DNA of 11,868 bases from Desulfobacterales bacterium. GTDB lineage: Bacteria; Desulfobacterota; Desulfobacteria; Desulfobacterales; UBA5852. The stretch is taken from the NCBI GenBank assembly GCA_030066455.1, contig JASJBQ010000136.1, positions 1 through 11,868 of the forward strand. The letters run 5' to 3'. A model generated the notes under the pieces. It saw only the letters and a list, made by a program, of their open reading frames with translations, ran no database searches and had not been told where the DNA came from. Shown here piece after piece: positions 6,073 to 11,868 of the stretch (positions are counted from its first letter, which is position 1; each line of letters starts with the position of its first letter). The position numbers and the translations under genes were made by a program.

Positions 6073-7150
6073 AAACCGTCAGACGCTGGTTGCCCAAATC
6101 CGGGAGGCCCTGCCGGCAGCATCAACGGTTTATCTGCACTTCGGGAAATGTCTGCTGGAGGTTCGCACCAACCGCGATGCCATCGATGCCGCCCTGCGCG
6201 CGTATTTCAAGCCTTTCGTGGTGGATGCCGGCGCCGCCGATATCGTGGTCAGCATCCACGAAGGACCGGAATATCGACTCCCGGTTAGCTATACGGTCAA
6301 AAAGCCGGATCCCGGCAAGACCAAGATCAAAGAAGAATTCTATGAATTCGAAGGCGGGCGCATTGTCCGCAAACGTCTGACCGGAATGCTTTTCGTTCTC
6401 GGCGGCGGCGAGAATGTCGGCGTGGGGCCGTGCCTCGCAAACCTCAACCAGGTCGTCAATTTCATCAACAACCGCTATATCGAATGGATTCTCTGCCAGG
6501 GCTGTCTTCTGGGGCATGCCGCCGGTGTGGTCCTCAACGGCCAGGGTCTGGCTTTGGCAGGGTTTTCAGGCGCCGGTAAATCCACCCTGGCCTTACACCT
6601 CATGAACGAGGGGGCCACCTTTATTTCCAACGACCGCTTGATGATCGCCAAGAGCGAAAACGGGCTGGTGATGCATGGCGTCGCCAAGATGCCGCGCATC
6701 AATCCGGGAACGGCGCTCAACAACCCCTACCTGCGCAAGATCATCAGTGCGGAGGAGCAGACCCGTTTTGCGTCCCTGCCCGAGAACGAACTCTGGGAAC
6801 TGGAGCACAAGTACGACGCCCTGATCGATGACTGCTATGGCCCGGACCGCTTTGTCCTGCGAGCCCCGATGAAAGCGCTCGTGCTCTTGAACTGGCAGCG
6901 CACCGGTGGGCCGACCGGAGTCTCGGTGGTGGATCTGGCCGCGCGCCGGGACCTGTTGCCGGCATTCATGAAAAACGTCGGCCTCTTTTTTACGCCTGCA
7001 GAAGGATGTGCCATGCCCGCACCCGTAGAGGACGCCTATATCGACTTTCTTGCGCGTTGCAGCGTTTTCGAGGTCAGCGGCGGGACCAATTTCGCGGCCG
7101 CGGCCCAGGCCTGCCTGCGATTTGTCCGTACCGAACCTTCGGTGGCCTGA
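6041..7150 (+). CDS. HprK-related kinase B (GAK system)
   Basis: A P-loop kinase related to the C-terminal domain of HPr kinase/phosphorylase. Counting from TTG 6041 (369 residues), the core reads LLGHAAGVVLNGQGLALAGF then SGAGKSTLALHLM. This puts the Walker A motif GFSGAGKST at 174-182 and the family's His before it at 159. FISNDRLMI (194-202) lines up with the VADDNVEI of true HprK, so the first of the two acidic residues, the catalytic base in HprK, is Asn here while the next Asp is kept. Residues 1-110 form a separate N-domain with no motif I know. The start is uncertain: no ATG has a good site, ATG 6011 would overlap the ATP-grasp gene by 62 bases, and TTG 6050 or CTG 6056 (AAAGGA six bases upstream) are possible. 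Every choice overlaps the ATP-grasp gene, so the two should be co-translated. Target unknown; no HPr gene is nearby. Confidence 0.85.
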   Translation: MKGLALNRLPENRQTLVAQIREALPAASTVYLHFGKCLLEVRTNRDAIDAALRAYFKPFVVDAGAADIVVSIHEGPEYRLPVSYTVKKPDPGKTKIKEEFYEFEGGRIVRKRLTGMLFVLGGGENVGVGPCLANLNQVVNFINNRYIEWILCQGCLLGHAAGVVLNGQGLALAGFSGAGKSTLALHLMNEGATFISNDRLMIAKSENGLVMHGVAKMPRINPGTALNNPYLRKIISAEEQTRFASLPENELWELEHKYDALIDDCYGPDRFVLRAPMKALVLLNWQRTGGPTGVSVVDLAARRDLLPAFMKNVGLFFTPAEGCAMPAPVEDAYIDFLARCSVFEVSGGTNFAAAAQACLRFVRTEPSVA

Positions 7151-7163
7151 GCGCGGCAGCCGC

Positions 7164-7271
7164 ATGCAGATCGCGATCACCCATACCATCGACCTTCCCG
7201 ACCCCCGCCGGATGGAGCTGTTGCGCCGCAACCCGGACCTGGGGCCGCGGATCCTGTTTCCCCTCTCCTGA
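7164..7271 (+). pseudogene. N-terminal stub of the CofD-like GAK protein
   Basis: ATG 7164 opens 35 codons reading MQIAITHTIDLPDPRRMELL, then RRNPDLGPRILFPLS, then TGA. From memory, CofD-like proteins of the GAK system begin with a strand-forming stretch, a (L/V)PDP(x)R motif, and then ELGPR(I/L)LFFSGG, which leads into the nucleotide-binding fold. The match runs up to LGPRILF and breaks exactly where the Gly-rich loop should start, so almost the entire enzyme (normally several hundred residues) is missing. The 106 bases between this stop and the second amphi-Trp gene show no recognisable C-terminus. The position between the HprK-like and amphi-Trp genes fits the usual cluster. Alternatively it is a small independent protein, which I consider less likely. 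Confidence 0.6.
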
Positions 7272-7377
7272 CACAGGATCACCCGAATTGGGCCGGATGG
7301 GAGCATACCGCTTGGGAACGTCGACATCCAGGCGGCAACCACACCGCCGCTGTCATTAAACCGGAAGGAGAAACCCG

Positions 7378-7668
7378 ATGGGCGAGAAAACGATTGACTC
7401 CAAACGGATGGTCGACATCAACGCGGCCGTTTCGTATCTAGAAGCATTGGCCAGGCGTTCCCGGGATGGACGCATCGTCGTGGAGCATGGTGGGAAAACG
7501 CTGGATCTGCGGCCGCCCTCGGTGGTCGTTCTGGAAATCGAGGCCAAGCAGAAGAAGGACAAGACCAAGTTTGGATTTGAAATCGCCTGGAAAAACGACG
7601 CCGATCAGGAAGGCGGTGAAGCGTTGAAGATATCATCCGGCCCCGGGGATCTGCCTCCGGCGGCCTGA
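7378..7668 (+). CDS. Amphi-Trp domain protein (second copy)
   Basis: A 96-residue soluble protein, paralogous to the one at 3189-3458. It has an N-terminal helix (MVDINAAVSYLEALARRSRD), then strands IVVEHGGKTLDLRPPSVVVL and EIEAKQKKDKTKFGFEIAWK. The L-RP and KTK-x4-I-x-W-K positions match the first copy, and the single conserved Trp sits in the amphipathic strand. A strong AAGGAGA is eight bases before ATG 7378, much better than most sites in this operon, so it may be made at a higher level. It closes the + strand cluster. The weak hairpin that follows (7678-7692) lacks a T-tract. It is likely a partner of one of the kinases, by association only. Confidence 0.85.
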   Translation: MGEKTIDSKRMVDINAAVSYLEALARRSRDGRIVVEHGGKTLDLRPPSVVVLEIEAKQKKDKTKFGFEIAWKNDADQEGGEALKISSGPGDLPPAA

Positions 7669-7770
7669 CCCGCGCCCCCCGGAAAAGCCGGGATGCAAAC
7701 GGAAGTTATCCGCGGATCAACAGCGACGCTTGACCACCCGGTTGCGCCCTGGCAGCCAACGAATGGCCGT

Positions 7771-8115
7771 CTAACGCGGGACCAGGATGGTGTTGCCGTT
7801 CCGGCAGTTTCTCTTTTTGTTTTCGGTGCGCGGATCCTCCTGGGTCAAGTCCATGTACGTGAGGTGGACCCAGCCGTTGGTGACCGTTACGGACACGATC
7901 CCGCCGCGACTGAGATTGCCGCTCCAGATGATGCCGCTTTTGCGACGAATGTTTGGCGATTTACGGCCCCCGCGTGAATAACGCGCCTCAAGGTACACAG
8001 GCTTGATCGCTTTGATTTGGCAGGTTGTGTCCTCTTCGGCGCGCAGCTTGCTCGGGAAGGTGAATACGATACTCATCAGGGCCAGGGCGACGGTGATGGT
8101 CAGGATTCGGTTCAT
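7771..8115 (-). CDS. Small exported protein of unknown function
   Basis: A 114-residue protein with a clear Sec signal peptide. MNR is followed by a hydrophobic core (about residues 4-20) and a likely cleavage after LRA (26), so the mature protein of about 88 residues should be periplasmic or secreted. The mature part is basic and has two cysteines (32 and 104) that could form a disulphide. The stretch GGIVSVTVTNGWVHLTYMDL (71-90) looks like beta-strands of an SH3-like fold, but I cannot name a family. AAGGGGAAATC precedes ATG 8115, a good ribosome binding site. Its C-terminal third is repeated in the damaged copy at 8284-8385, so the gene was duplicated. It converges on the amphi-Trp gene and seems unrelated to the GAK set. 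Confidence 0.75.
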   Translation of the reverse strand: MNRILTITVALALMSIVFTFPSKLRAEEDTTCQIKAIKPVYLEARYSRGGRKSPNIRRKSGIIWSGNLSRGGIVSVTVTNGWVHLTYMDLTQEDPRTENKKRNCRNGNTILVPR

Positions 8116-8242
8116 GATTTCCCCTTTCTGATAACCGAGACCTTAATCGAAGATTGCATTTTTGGCAATATCTATGCGATCGCTATGCAGAGCGATAAGC
8201 AGGCGCTTGGAATCAGGGGGTCAGCCGATCCGGACGATGCAA

Positions 8243-8266
8243 CGGCCCAAGACATGCAATGGGCCG
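8243..8266. terminator. Weak hairpin, possible transcript end
   Basis: CGGCCCA (8243-8249) pairs with TGGGCCG (8260-8266) around a 10-nt loop. It lies 17 bases beyond the stop codon of the damaged paralogue and could end - strand transcription coming from the MFS gene. No T-tract directly follows on either strand, so it is not a typical intrinsic terminator. Confidence 0.25.
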
Positions 8267-8283
8267 CCGCGTTTTAATTCACT

Positions 8284-8385
8284 TCATCGCGGGACGAGGA
8301 TTACATTGCCGTTCAGGCAGATCTTATCGTCGTTTTCGCTGCGCGGATCTTCCTTGGTCAGATCCTGGTAGGCCAGATGAACCCA
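8284..8385 (-). pseudogene. C-terminal fragment of a paralogue of the small exported protein
   Basis: Read on the - strand, this gives WVHLAYQDLTKEDPRSEN, then DDKICLNGNVILVPR, then TGA. By hand alignment, 23 of 33 residues match the C-terminus of the intact protein at 7771-8115, including the Cys and the closing ILVPR. Upstream the frame hits TAA directly before the first matching Trp. The signal peptide and the first two thirds are missing, replaced by A/T-rich sequence and the end of the MFS gene. It is a remnant of a tandem duplication. The divergence shows the copy is not recent, or that it evolved apart before truncation. Confidence 0.75.
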
Positions 8386-8422
8386 TATTTATATAGGTAA
8401 ATGATAGTAAAGTGCGGTCCGT

Positions 8423-9574
8423 TTATCCCTGTTTTATTTCGCCGATTCCGGATATCAGAGGGACAAGCAAGAGGCTTAGACTCAGGCCGATCACGGTGGC
8501 CCAGCCCCCATGCTGGTAGGCCAGGCCGGTGATGGTGATGCCCATCCAGCCGCCGAGATAATAAAAAAGCACGTAGAGCGCGTTGGCGCGGCCCTGGCCG
8601 CCGGGCAGGCGGCGGTTGAGCGCGCCGATAGCGGTGGCGTGAATCGCAAAAAAGCCGGCGCAGATGCCCATCAGGCCGGCCGCGACGGCGCTGACCGAGG
8701 TCGCCAGGAGCATCAGCACGGAAAGACCCAGGAGGACGGTGCCGCCGATCATCGTCACACCGCTGCCCAGGCGGTTGCTGGCGCGGCCGGCGAGCGGTCC
8801 CATGAAGACGCCGATGATGTAGGCCAGATAGAGCAGCGTGATCTGCTGGGTGGAAAAACCAAACGGTTGTTGCGCCAGGCGAAAAGGCAGATAGTTGAAG
8901 ATCGACGAGAAAACCGCAAAGCTGGCGGCAGCGCTGCCATAGATGCGCAGAAACGATGCATTGCGCAACAGCGTCGAAAATCCGATGGCATCGCCCGACG
9001 GCTCCCGGTCGATCCCGCGGCGCGGAAGGACGGTCACCGCACAGATGGTGGCACCCGCAATAAAAGCAGCGGCGGCCACGAAGGCGACGCGCCAGCCGAG
9101 ATAGACCTGGACACCGCCGCCCAGGAGGCGCCCACCCAGACCGCCGAGTACGGTGGCCGAGACGTAGGAGCCCATGACGACATTCAGGCGCTGGGCCGGC
9201 AGTGTGCGGGCCAGGTAGGCAGCCAGGCAAGTGGTCAGGGCCGGAATGAAAAGCCCCTGGAGGAAGCGACCGCCGACGAGGACCCACAGACTGGTCGTGA
9301 CGGCGCACAGCAGGCCTCCGCCGGCGACCGCCAGCCCGCCCGTCAGGATAATGGGATGGATCGGCCAGCGATCGGCGACGATGCCGAAGGGCAGGTTGGA
9401 GAGGGCCATACCCAGGATGACCGCCGAAACGGTCAGCGAGACGGTGACCATATCGGCGGCGAAAACGCTCGCCAGCAAGGGCAGGATCGGTTGGGTCACA
9501 TAGATATTGGTGAATGCCGCCGACACCAGGGTAAAGACGGTGAGTTGCAGACGCCAATCGGAAACGTTGCGCAT
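8423..9574 (-). CDS. MFS transporter, YnfM-like
   Basis: A 383-residue inner-membrane transporter of the major facilitator superfamily with 12 predicted helices, of normal length. The loop between helices 2 and 3 carries a variant signature, LPFGIVADRWPIHP (about residues 61-74; the Asp-Arg is kept, the Gly-Arg-Arg is not). The matching loop in the second half is GPLAGRASNRLGSG. Helix 4 has GRFLQGLFIPA, as in drug and sugar efflux members. The N-terminal FTNIYVTQPILPLLASVF resembles the YnfM/arabinose-efflux group of proton antiporters, so export of a small organic compound is the likely job; the substrate cannot be read from sequence. ATG 9574 has GGAA about six bases upstream. A cupin gene lies 147 bases upstream on the same strand and may be co-transcribed. 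No frameshift is seen. Confidence 0.88.
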   Translation of the reverse strand: MRNVSDWRLQLTVFTLVSAAFTNIYVTQPILPLLASVFAADMVTVSLTVSAVILGMALSNLPFGIVADRWPIHPIILTGGLAVAGGGLLCAVTTSLWVLVGGRFLQGLFIPALTTCLAAYLARTLPAQRLNVVMGSYVSATVLGGLGGRLLGGGVQVYLGWRVAFVAAAAFIAGATICAVTVLPRRGIDREPSGDAIGFSTLLRNASFLRIYGSAAASFAVFSSIFNYLPFRLAQQPFGFSTQQITLLYLAYIIGVFMGPLAGRASNRLGSGVTMIGGTVLLGLSVLMLLATSVSAVAAGLMGICAGFFAIHATAIGALNRRLPGGQGRANALYVLFYYLGGWMGITITGLAYQHGGWATVIGLSLSLLLVPLISGIGEIKQG

Positions 9575-9721
9575 CGAATTCCGGCTCCGCCCGGGATGTG
9601 GATGGGGTGCCCTGAGGCATCGTCGGCAGACACGCTGCCCCGAATGCTGCCGGCAGGATGGCAGGATTTCCGTGGGGCGTCAACACGGGCGCTGCCGGTC
9701 CGTGGACCTTCCGCCCGCCGG

Positions 9722-10048
9722 CTACTGGCTGCGGATCATCACCAGCAGCATCTTGAAACGCCGGGCGGCGTGCAGGGCATGGGGGACGTTGGCCGGCATG
9801 ATCAGCATTTCACCGGCCGCGACGGTCTGGGTCTCCCCGCCGATGGTAATCTGGGCTTCGCCGTCCACGATATAGACCACCGCGTCAAACGGGGCGGTGT
9901 GCTCACTCAACCCCTGCCCGGCCTCGAAGGCGAACAGGGTGATATTGCCGGCATCTTTTTTCAGCAGGGTCTTGCTGACCACCGATTCTTCGAAATAGGC
10001 GATGTGCGCATCCAGGTCGAAAGCCGAGCCGGTGTTGGTCTCCGTCAT
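9722..10048 (-). CDS. Single-domain cupin protein
   Basis: A 108-residue protein with one cupin beta-barrel covering residues 35-105. Motif 1 reads EAGQGLSEHTAPFDAVVYIV then DG, with His50 but without the second His and with Asp55 where Glu is usual. Motif 2 is GEMLIMPANVPHAL (79-92), with His90 kept and His93 close by. The metal site is therefore incomplete or altered, which suits a sensor, binding or simple isomerase role better than a classic dioxygenase. The longer frame from 10267 is rejected because AAAGGAGA sits seven bases before ATG 10048 and the extra residues look non-coding. Upstream is a strong palindrome. It is probably co-transcribed with the MFS gene downstream, perhaps as a small-molecule response pair. 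Confidence 0.85.
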   Translation of the reverse strand: MTETNTGSAFDLDAHIAYFEESVVSKTLLKKDAGNITLFAFEAGQGLSEHTAPFDAVVYIVDGEAQITIGGETQTVAAGEMLIMPANVPHALHAARRFKMLLVMIRSQ

Positions 10049-10096
10049 GCCGTATCTCCTTTCCGGGGATAAATATAGAATGGCGCCGCGTTTTAT

Positions 10097-10137
10097 TTGT
10101 AATTTTACAATTTCAGCAGAAAAAGCTGTTTTGTCAA
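10097..10137 (-). promoter_or_regulatory. Palindromic operator and possible promoter of the cupin gene
   Basis: TTGTAA-TT-TTACAA at 10097-10110 is a 6-base inverted repeat with a two-base spacer. On the - strand a consensus TTGACA (10137-10132) lies upstream, and 17 bases later there is a poor GAAATT -10 candidate (10114-10109) touching the palindrome. A repressor bound here would block the cupin-MFS transcript; the A/T-rich patch could also bind an FNR/TetR-size dimer. The regulator is not encoded in this window. Confidence 0.4.
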
Positions 10138-10199
10138 ATACATGCGTCCGGCGGTCGATTCGCGGGGTTGGCCTTGACGCCCGACGGGCGAAGGCTTCG

Positions 10200-10228
10200 T
10201 TGACAACTGTTGAAGGGCATTCGATAAT
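10200..10228 (+). promoter_or_regulatory. Sigma-70-type promoter for trkA
   Basis: TTGACA (10200-10205), a 17-base spacer and GATAAT (10223-10228) match the housekeeping consensus in eleven of twelve positions with ideal spacing. The predicted transcription start at about 10235 gives a leader of roughly 38 bases before ATG 10273. Confidence 0.65.
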
Positions 10229-10272
10229 GACGGCGAGCATTTTGGAACGGAGATAACCGTGGGGCATGTCTC

Positions 10273-11679
10273 ATGCTGGGCAAGAAGCGGGCACGCAGTG
10301 AGAACATATTGATTCTGGGCCTGGGCGGCGTCGGGGCCTACCTGGCCAAGCGACTGGTGCACGAGGGCTATGCGGTCACCGCCATCGAGCCGGACATCCG
10401 GCTGATCCGCCATATCGACGGCTCCCTGGATGCGCGTCTGGTGCAAGGCTCGGCCATGAGCATCGATCGCTGGCGTGAGGCCGATGCGGGCAGTATTGAC
10501 GTGCTGATCGCCGTCACCGACAACGACGCGGTCAACATGCTGGCCGCCATGATCGCCGATCGCTTTGGTATTCCGCTCAAGATTGCCCGGGTCCGTTCGC
10601 TGGATTTCGGCGGCAAGGATGCGCTGCTGGGTGCCGAGGATCTCAAGATCGACCTGATTATTCATCCTGAAGAACTGGCGGCCCAGGAGATCGTACGGCT
10701 GGTCAAGCGTACGGCCGGCAACGAAATCATCGATATCGCCGACGGCCAGACCCAGGTCATGGCCACCCGTGTCCACGAGGGCTCGCCGCTGGCCCACCAG
10801 AAGCTCAAAAACCTTTCCCGGGCCCACGACACGTTCGCTTTCAGGGTGGTGGCCGTTGCCCGGGGCATTTCCACCATTCTACCCGGCGGCGATCAGGAAA
10901 TCCTGCCCCAGGATCAAGTCCTGATCATGGCATCCAAGGACGACCTGCCCCAACTGATGGCGCTGATCGGCGTCAAGCAGCAGCGTCGCCACCGGGTGAT
11001 GATTCTGGGCGGCGGCCTCGTAGGGTGCCGCGTGGCCGAACTGATTGGCAAGGACGTGCAGGTGAAAGTTGTCGAAAAGGACGAATCACGGGCAGCGGAA
11101 CTCTGTCAGTACCTGAACCATGCCGAGGTCCTGCACGGCGACGGGTCCGATGCCGAAGCCCTGGATCTGGCCGGTCTTCCGGACATGGACACCTTCATCA
11201 CGGCCACCGGTGAAAACGAAACCAATATCATGAGCTGCATGCTGGCCAAACATCTGATGGACAACGAAAACGGTGCCGCCGACAGCAAGGAGCGCAAAAC
11301 CATTTCAATGGTCAACAAGGAAGAATATCTGGTGCTGGCCGCCACCAGCGGAACCGATATCGCCCTTAACAAGAAAGTGCTCGCGGCCAACGAAATCCTG
11401 AAATTCATCCGTCGGGGGGAGCTGCTGTCGGTGGCGCACCTGCATGGATTCGACGCCGAAGTCGTGGAAATCATAGCCGCCAAGGGTTCCCCCATCACCC
11501 GCACCCCGCTTGCCAAGCTCGACCCCTACTATTACGGCAAAATCCTCGTGGGCAGTGTCTACCGCGATGGCAGTTGGCAGATCGCCGTGGGTAATACCCG
11601 CATCCTTCCCGACGAACGCGCGATCGTGTTCTGCAAGTCGTTGCATCTGAAGGACGTGCACAAGCTTTTTCTCGGCTAG
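10273..11679 (+). CDS. trkA: Trk potassium-uptake system NAD-binding protein TrkA
   Basis: A peripheral cytoplasmic subunit that binds NAD(H)/ATP and gates the TrkH/TrkG potassium channel. At 468 residues it is close to the usual 458 or so. It shows the full double arrangement: a first RCK Rossmann domain with ILGLGGVGAYLA (GxGxxG at 16-21) and the strand-2 acidic residue Glu39, a TrkA-C domain (about 145-230), a second RCK with ILGGGLVG (244-251), and a second TrkA-C (about 380-468). A short charged insert, NENGAADSKERK, lies in the second RCK. ATG 10273 is the only in-frame start after a stop at 10228; its ribosome binding site is weak (GTGGGG, eight bases upstream). The channel partner trkH is not in the window but could lie beyond the right edge. 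The gene has its own promoter at 10200-10228. Confidence 0.95.
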   Translation: MLGKKRARSENILILGLGGVGAYLAKRLVHEGYAVTAIEPDIRLIRHIDGSLDARLVQGSAMSIDRWREADAGSIDVLIAVTDNDAVNMLAAMIADRFGIPLKIARVRSLDFGGKDALLGAEDLKIDLIIHPEELAAQEIVRLVKRTAGNEIIDIADGQTQVMATRVHEGSPLAHQKLKNLSRAHDTFAFRVVAVARGISTILPGGDQEILPQDQVLIMASKDDLPQLMALIGVKQQRRHRVMILGGGLVGCRVAELIGKDVQVKVVEKDESRAAELCQYLNHAEVLHGDGSDAEALDLAGLPDMDTFITATGENETNIMSCMLAKHLMDNENGAADSKERKTISMVNKEEYLVLAATSGTDIALNKKVLAANEILKFIRRGELLSVAHLHGFDAEVVEIIAAKGSPITRTPLAKLDPYYYGKILVGSVYRDGSWQIAVGNTRILPDERAIVFCKSLHLKDVHKLFLG

Positions 11680-11821
11680 TGGTCGTCCAGCAAGGGCATC
11701 TTTCGGCCCAGGCCGGCGTTCGCGCACTTTCGAAATCCTCGACGTAGCTTAAGTTACGCCTGCGGTTTCAAAAGGACTGCGGCCTTGGCCTGAACCAAAA
11801 CCTACCCTTTCTGGACGACCA
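11680..11821. repeat. 142-bp imperfect palindromic element after trkA
   Basis: TGGTCGTCCAG (11680-11690) and CTGGACGACCA (11811-11821) are perfect 11-bp ends. The sequence between is symmetric about CTTAAG (11748-11753, centre 11750.5), with matching internal blocks such as AAGGG, CAGGCC, CTTT-GAAA and CGTA. By hand count 47 of 71 base pairs are Watson-Crick, and many of the rest are transitions. It starts on the base after the trkA stop codon. Size, clean ends and symmetry suggest a MITE- or REP-like element that could fold into one long hairpin and end transcription. No coding potential or target-site duplication was found. Confidence 0.75.
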
Positions 11822-11832
11822 CCTTGACGGCG

Positions 11833-11867
11833 GAAGCGCAATTGGCTCAATAGCTGCGTTGCGCTTC
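11833..11867. repeat. 9-bp inverted repeat at the window edge
   Basis: GAAGCGCAA (11833-11841) pairs with TTGCGCTTC (11859-11867) around a 17-nt loop. It follows the 142-bp palindrome by 11 bases and could be a hairpin or part of a second repeat unit that continues past the window. Confidence 0.5.
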
Positions 11868-11868
11868 A

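Noticed and set aside
7678..7692. Hairpin CCCGG-AAAAG-CCGGG after the second amphi-Trp gene as a terminator
   Set aside because: Only five base pairs and no T-tract after it; in GC-rich DNA such stems occur often by chance.
8510..10072. Open frame of 520 codons on the + strand
   Set aside because: It lies opposite the MFS transporter and the cupin, both of which have clear family motifs. Its product is a low-complexity Gln/Gly/Asp/Arg-rich shadow typical of GC-rich antisense frames.
1..11868. CRISPR array, tRNA, rRNA or insertion-sequence transposase
   Set aside because: No regularly spaced direct repeats, no tRNA- or rRNA-like segment recognised, and no open frame with transposase motifs.

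Overview
The window looks like a chromosomal stretch from a GC-rich deltaproteobacterium (Desulfobacterota, most like the Desulfosarcina/Desulfobacteraceae group). The basis is the 'GAK system' gene set, whose families I recall as largely confined to these sulfate reducers and their relatives, plus the codon use and the large palindromic intergenic repeat. This is inference; there is no rRNA or other marker gene here.

Layout. Positions 1-382 are non-coding and hold a strong 14-bp hairpin at the head of a probable interspersed repeat. A lone acyl-CoA dehydrogenase follows (383-1546, +). Converging on it is a wrecked magnesium-transporter (MgtE-like) remnant (1588-1940, -), directly downstream of a gene for an XXXCH-domain protein (1941-2513, -). 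A 350-bp divergent regulatory region separates that gene from a tight + strand operon: a hypothetical gene that may have lost its 5' end to an in-frame stop (2864-3211), an amphi-Trp protein (3189-3458), a PhoU-like/aminoglycoside-phosphotransferase-like fusion (3458-5095), a RimK-like ATP-grasp enzyme (5182-6072), an HprK-related kinase (about 6041-7150), a short N-terminal stub of what looks like the CofD-like GAK protein (7164-7271), and a second amphi-Trp protein (7378-7668).

The second half holds a small exported protein (7771-8115, -) with a C-terminal fragment of a paralogue beside it (8284-8385, -), a 12-TM MFS transporter (8423-9574, -), a small cupin (9722-10048, -), and divergently a full-length TrkA potassium-uptake regulator (10273-11679, +) with a good sigma-70-type promoter. 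Downstream of trkA is a 142-bp imperfect palindrome (11680-11821), followed by another inverted repeat cut by the window edge.

How the genes may work together. The 2.5-7.7 kb block is the interesting system: a cytoplasmic set with three different ATP-using folds (APH-like kinase, ATP-grasp ligase, HprK-like P-loop kinase) plus small amphi-Trp proteins and an XXXCH protein. The overlapping reading frames and strand arrangement argue for one co-regulated pathway. Its substrate and product are unknown to me. In this genome the cluster appears eroded: the CofD-like member is reduced to about 35 codons, the first gene has an in-frame stop, and the neighbouring mgtE is a scar. Either the system is decaying here, or the lost parts are supplied from elsewhere.
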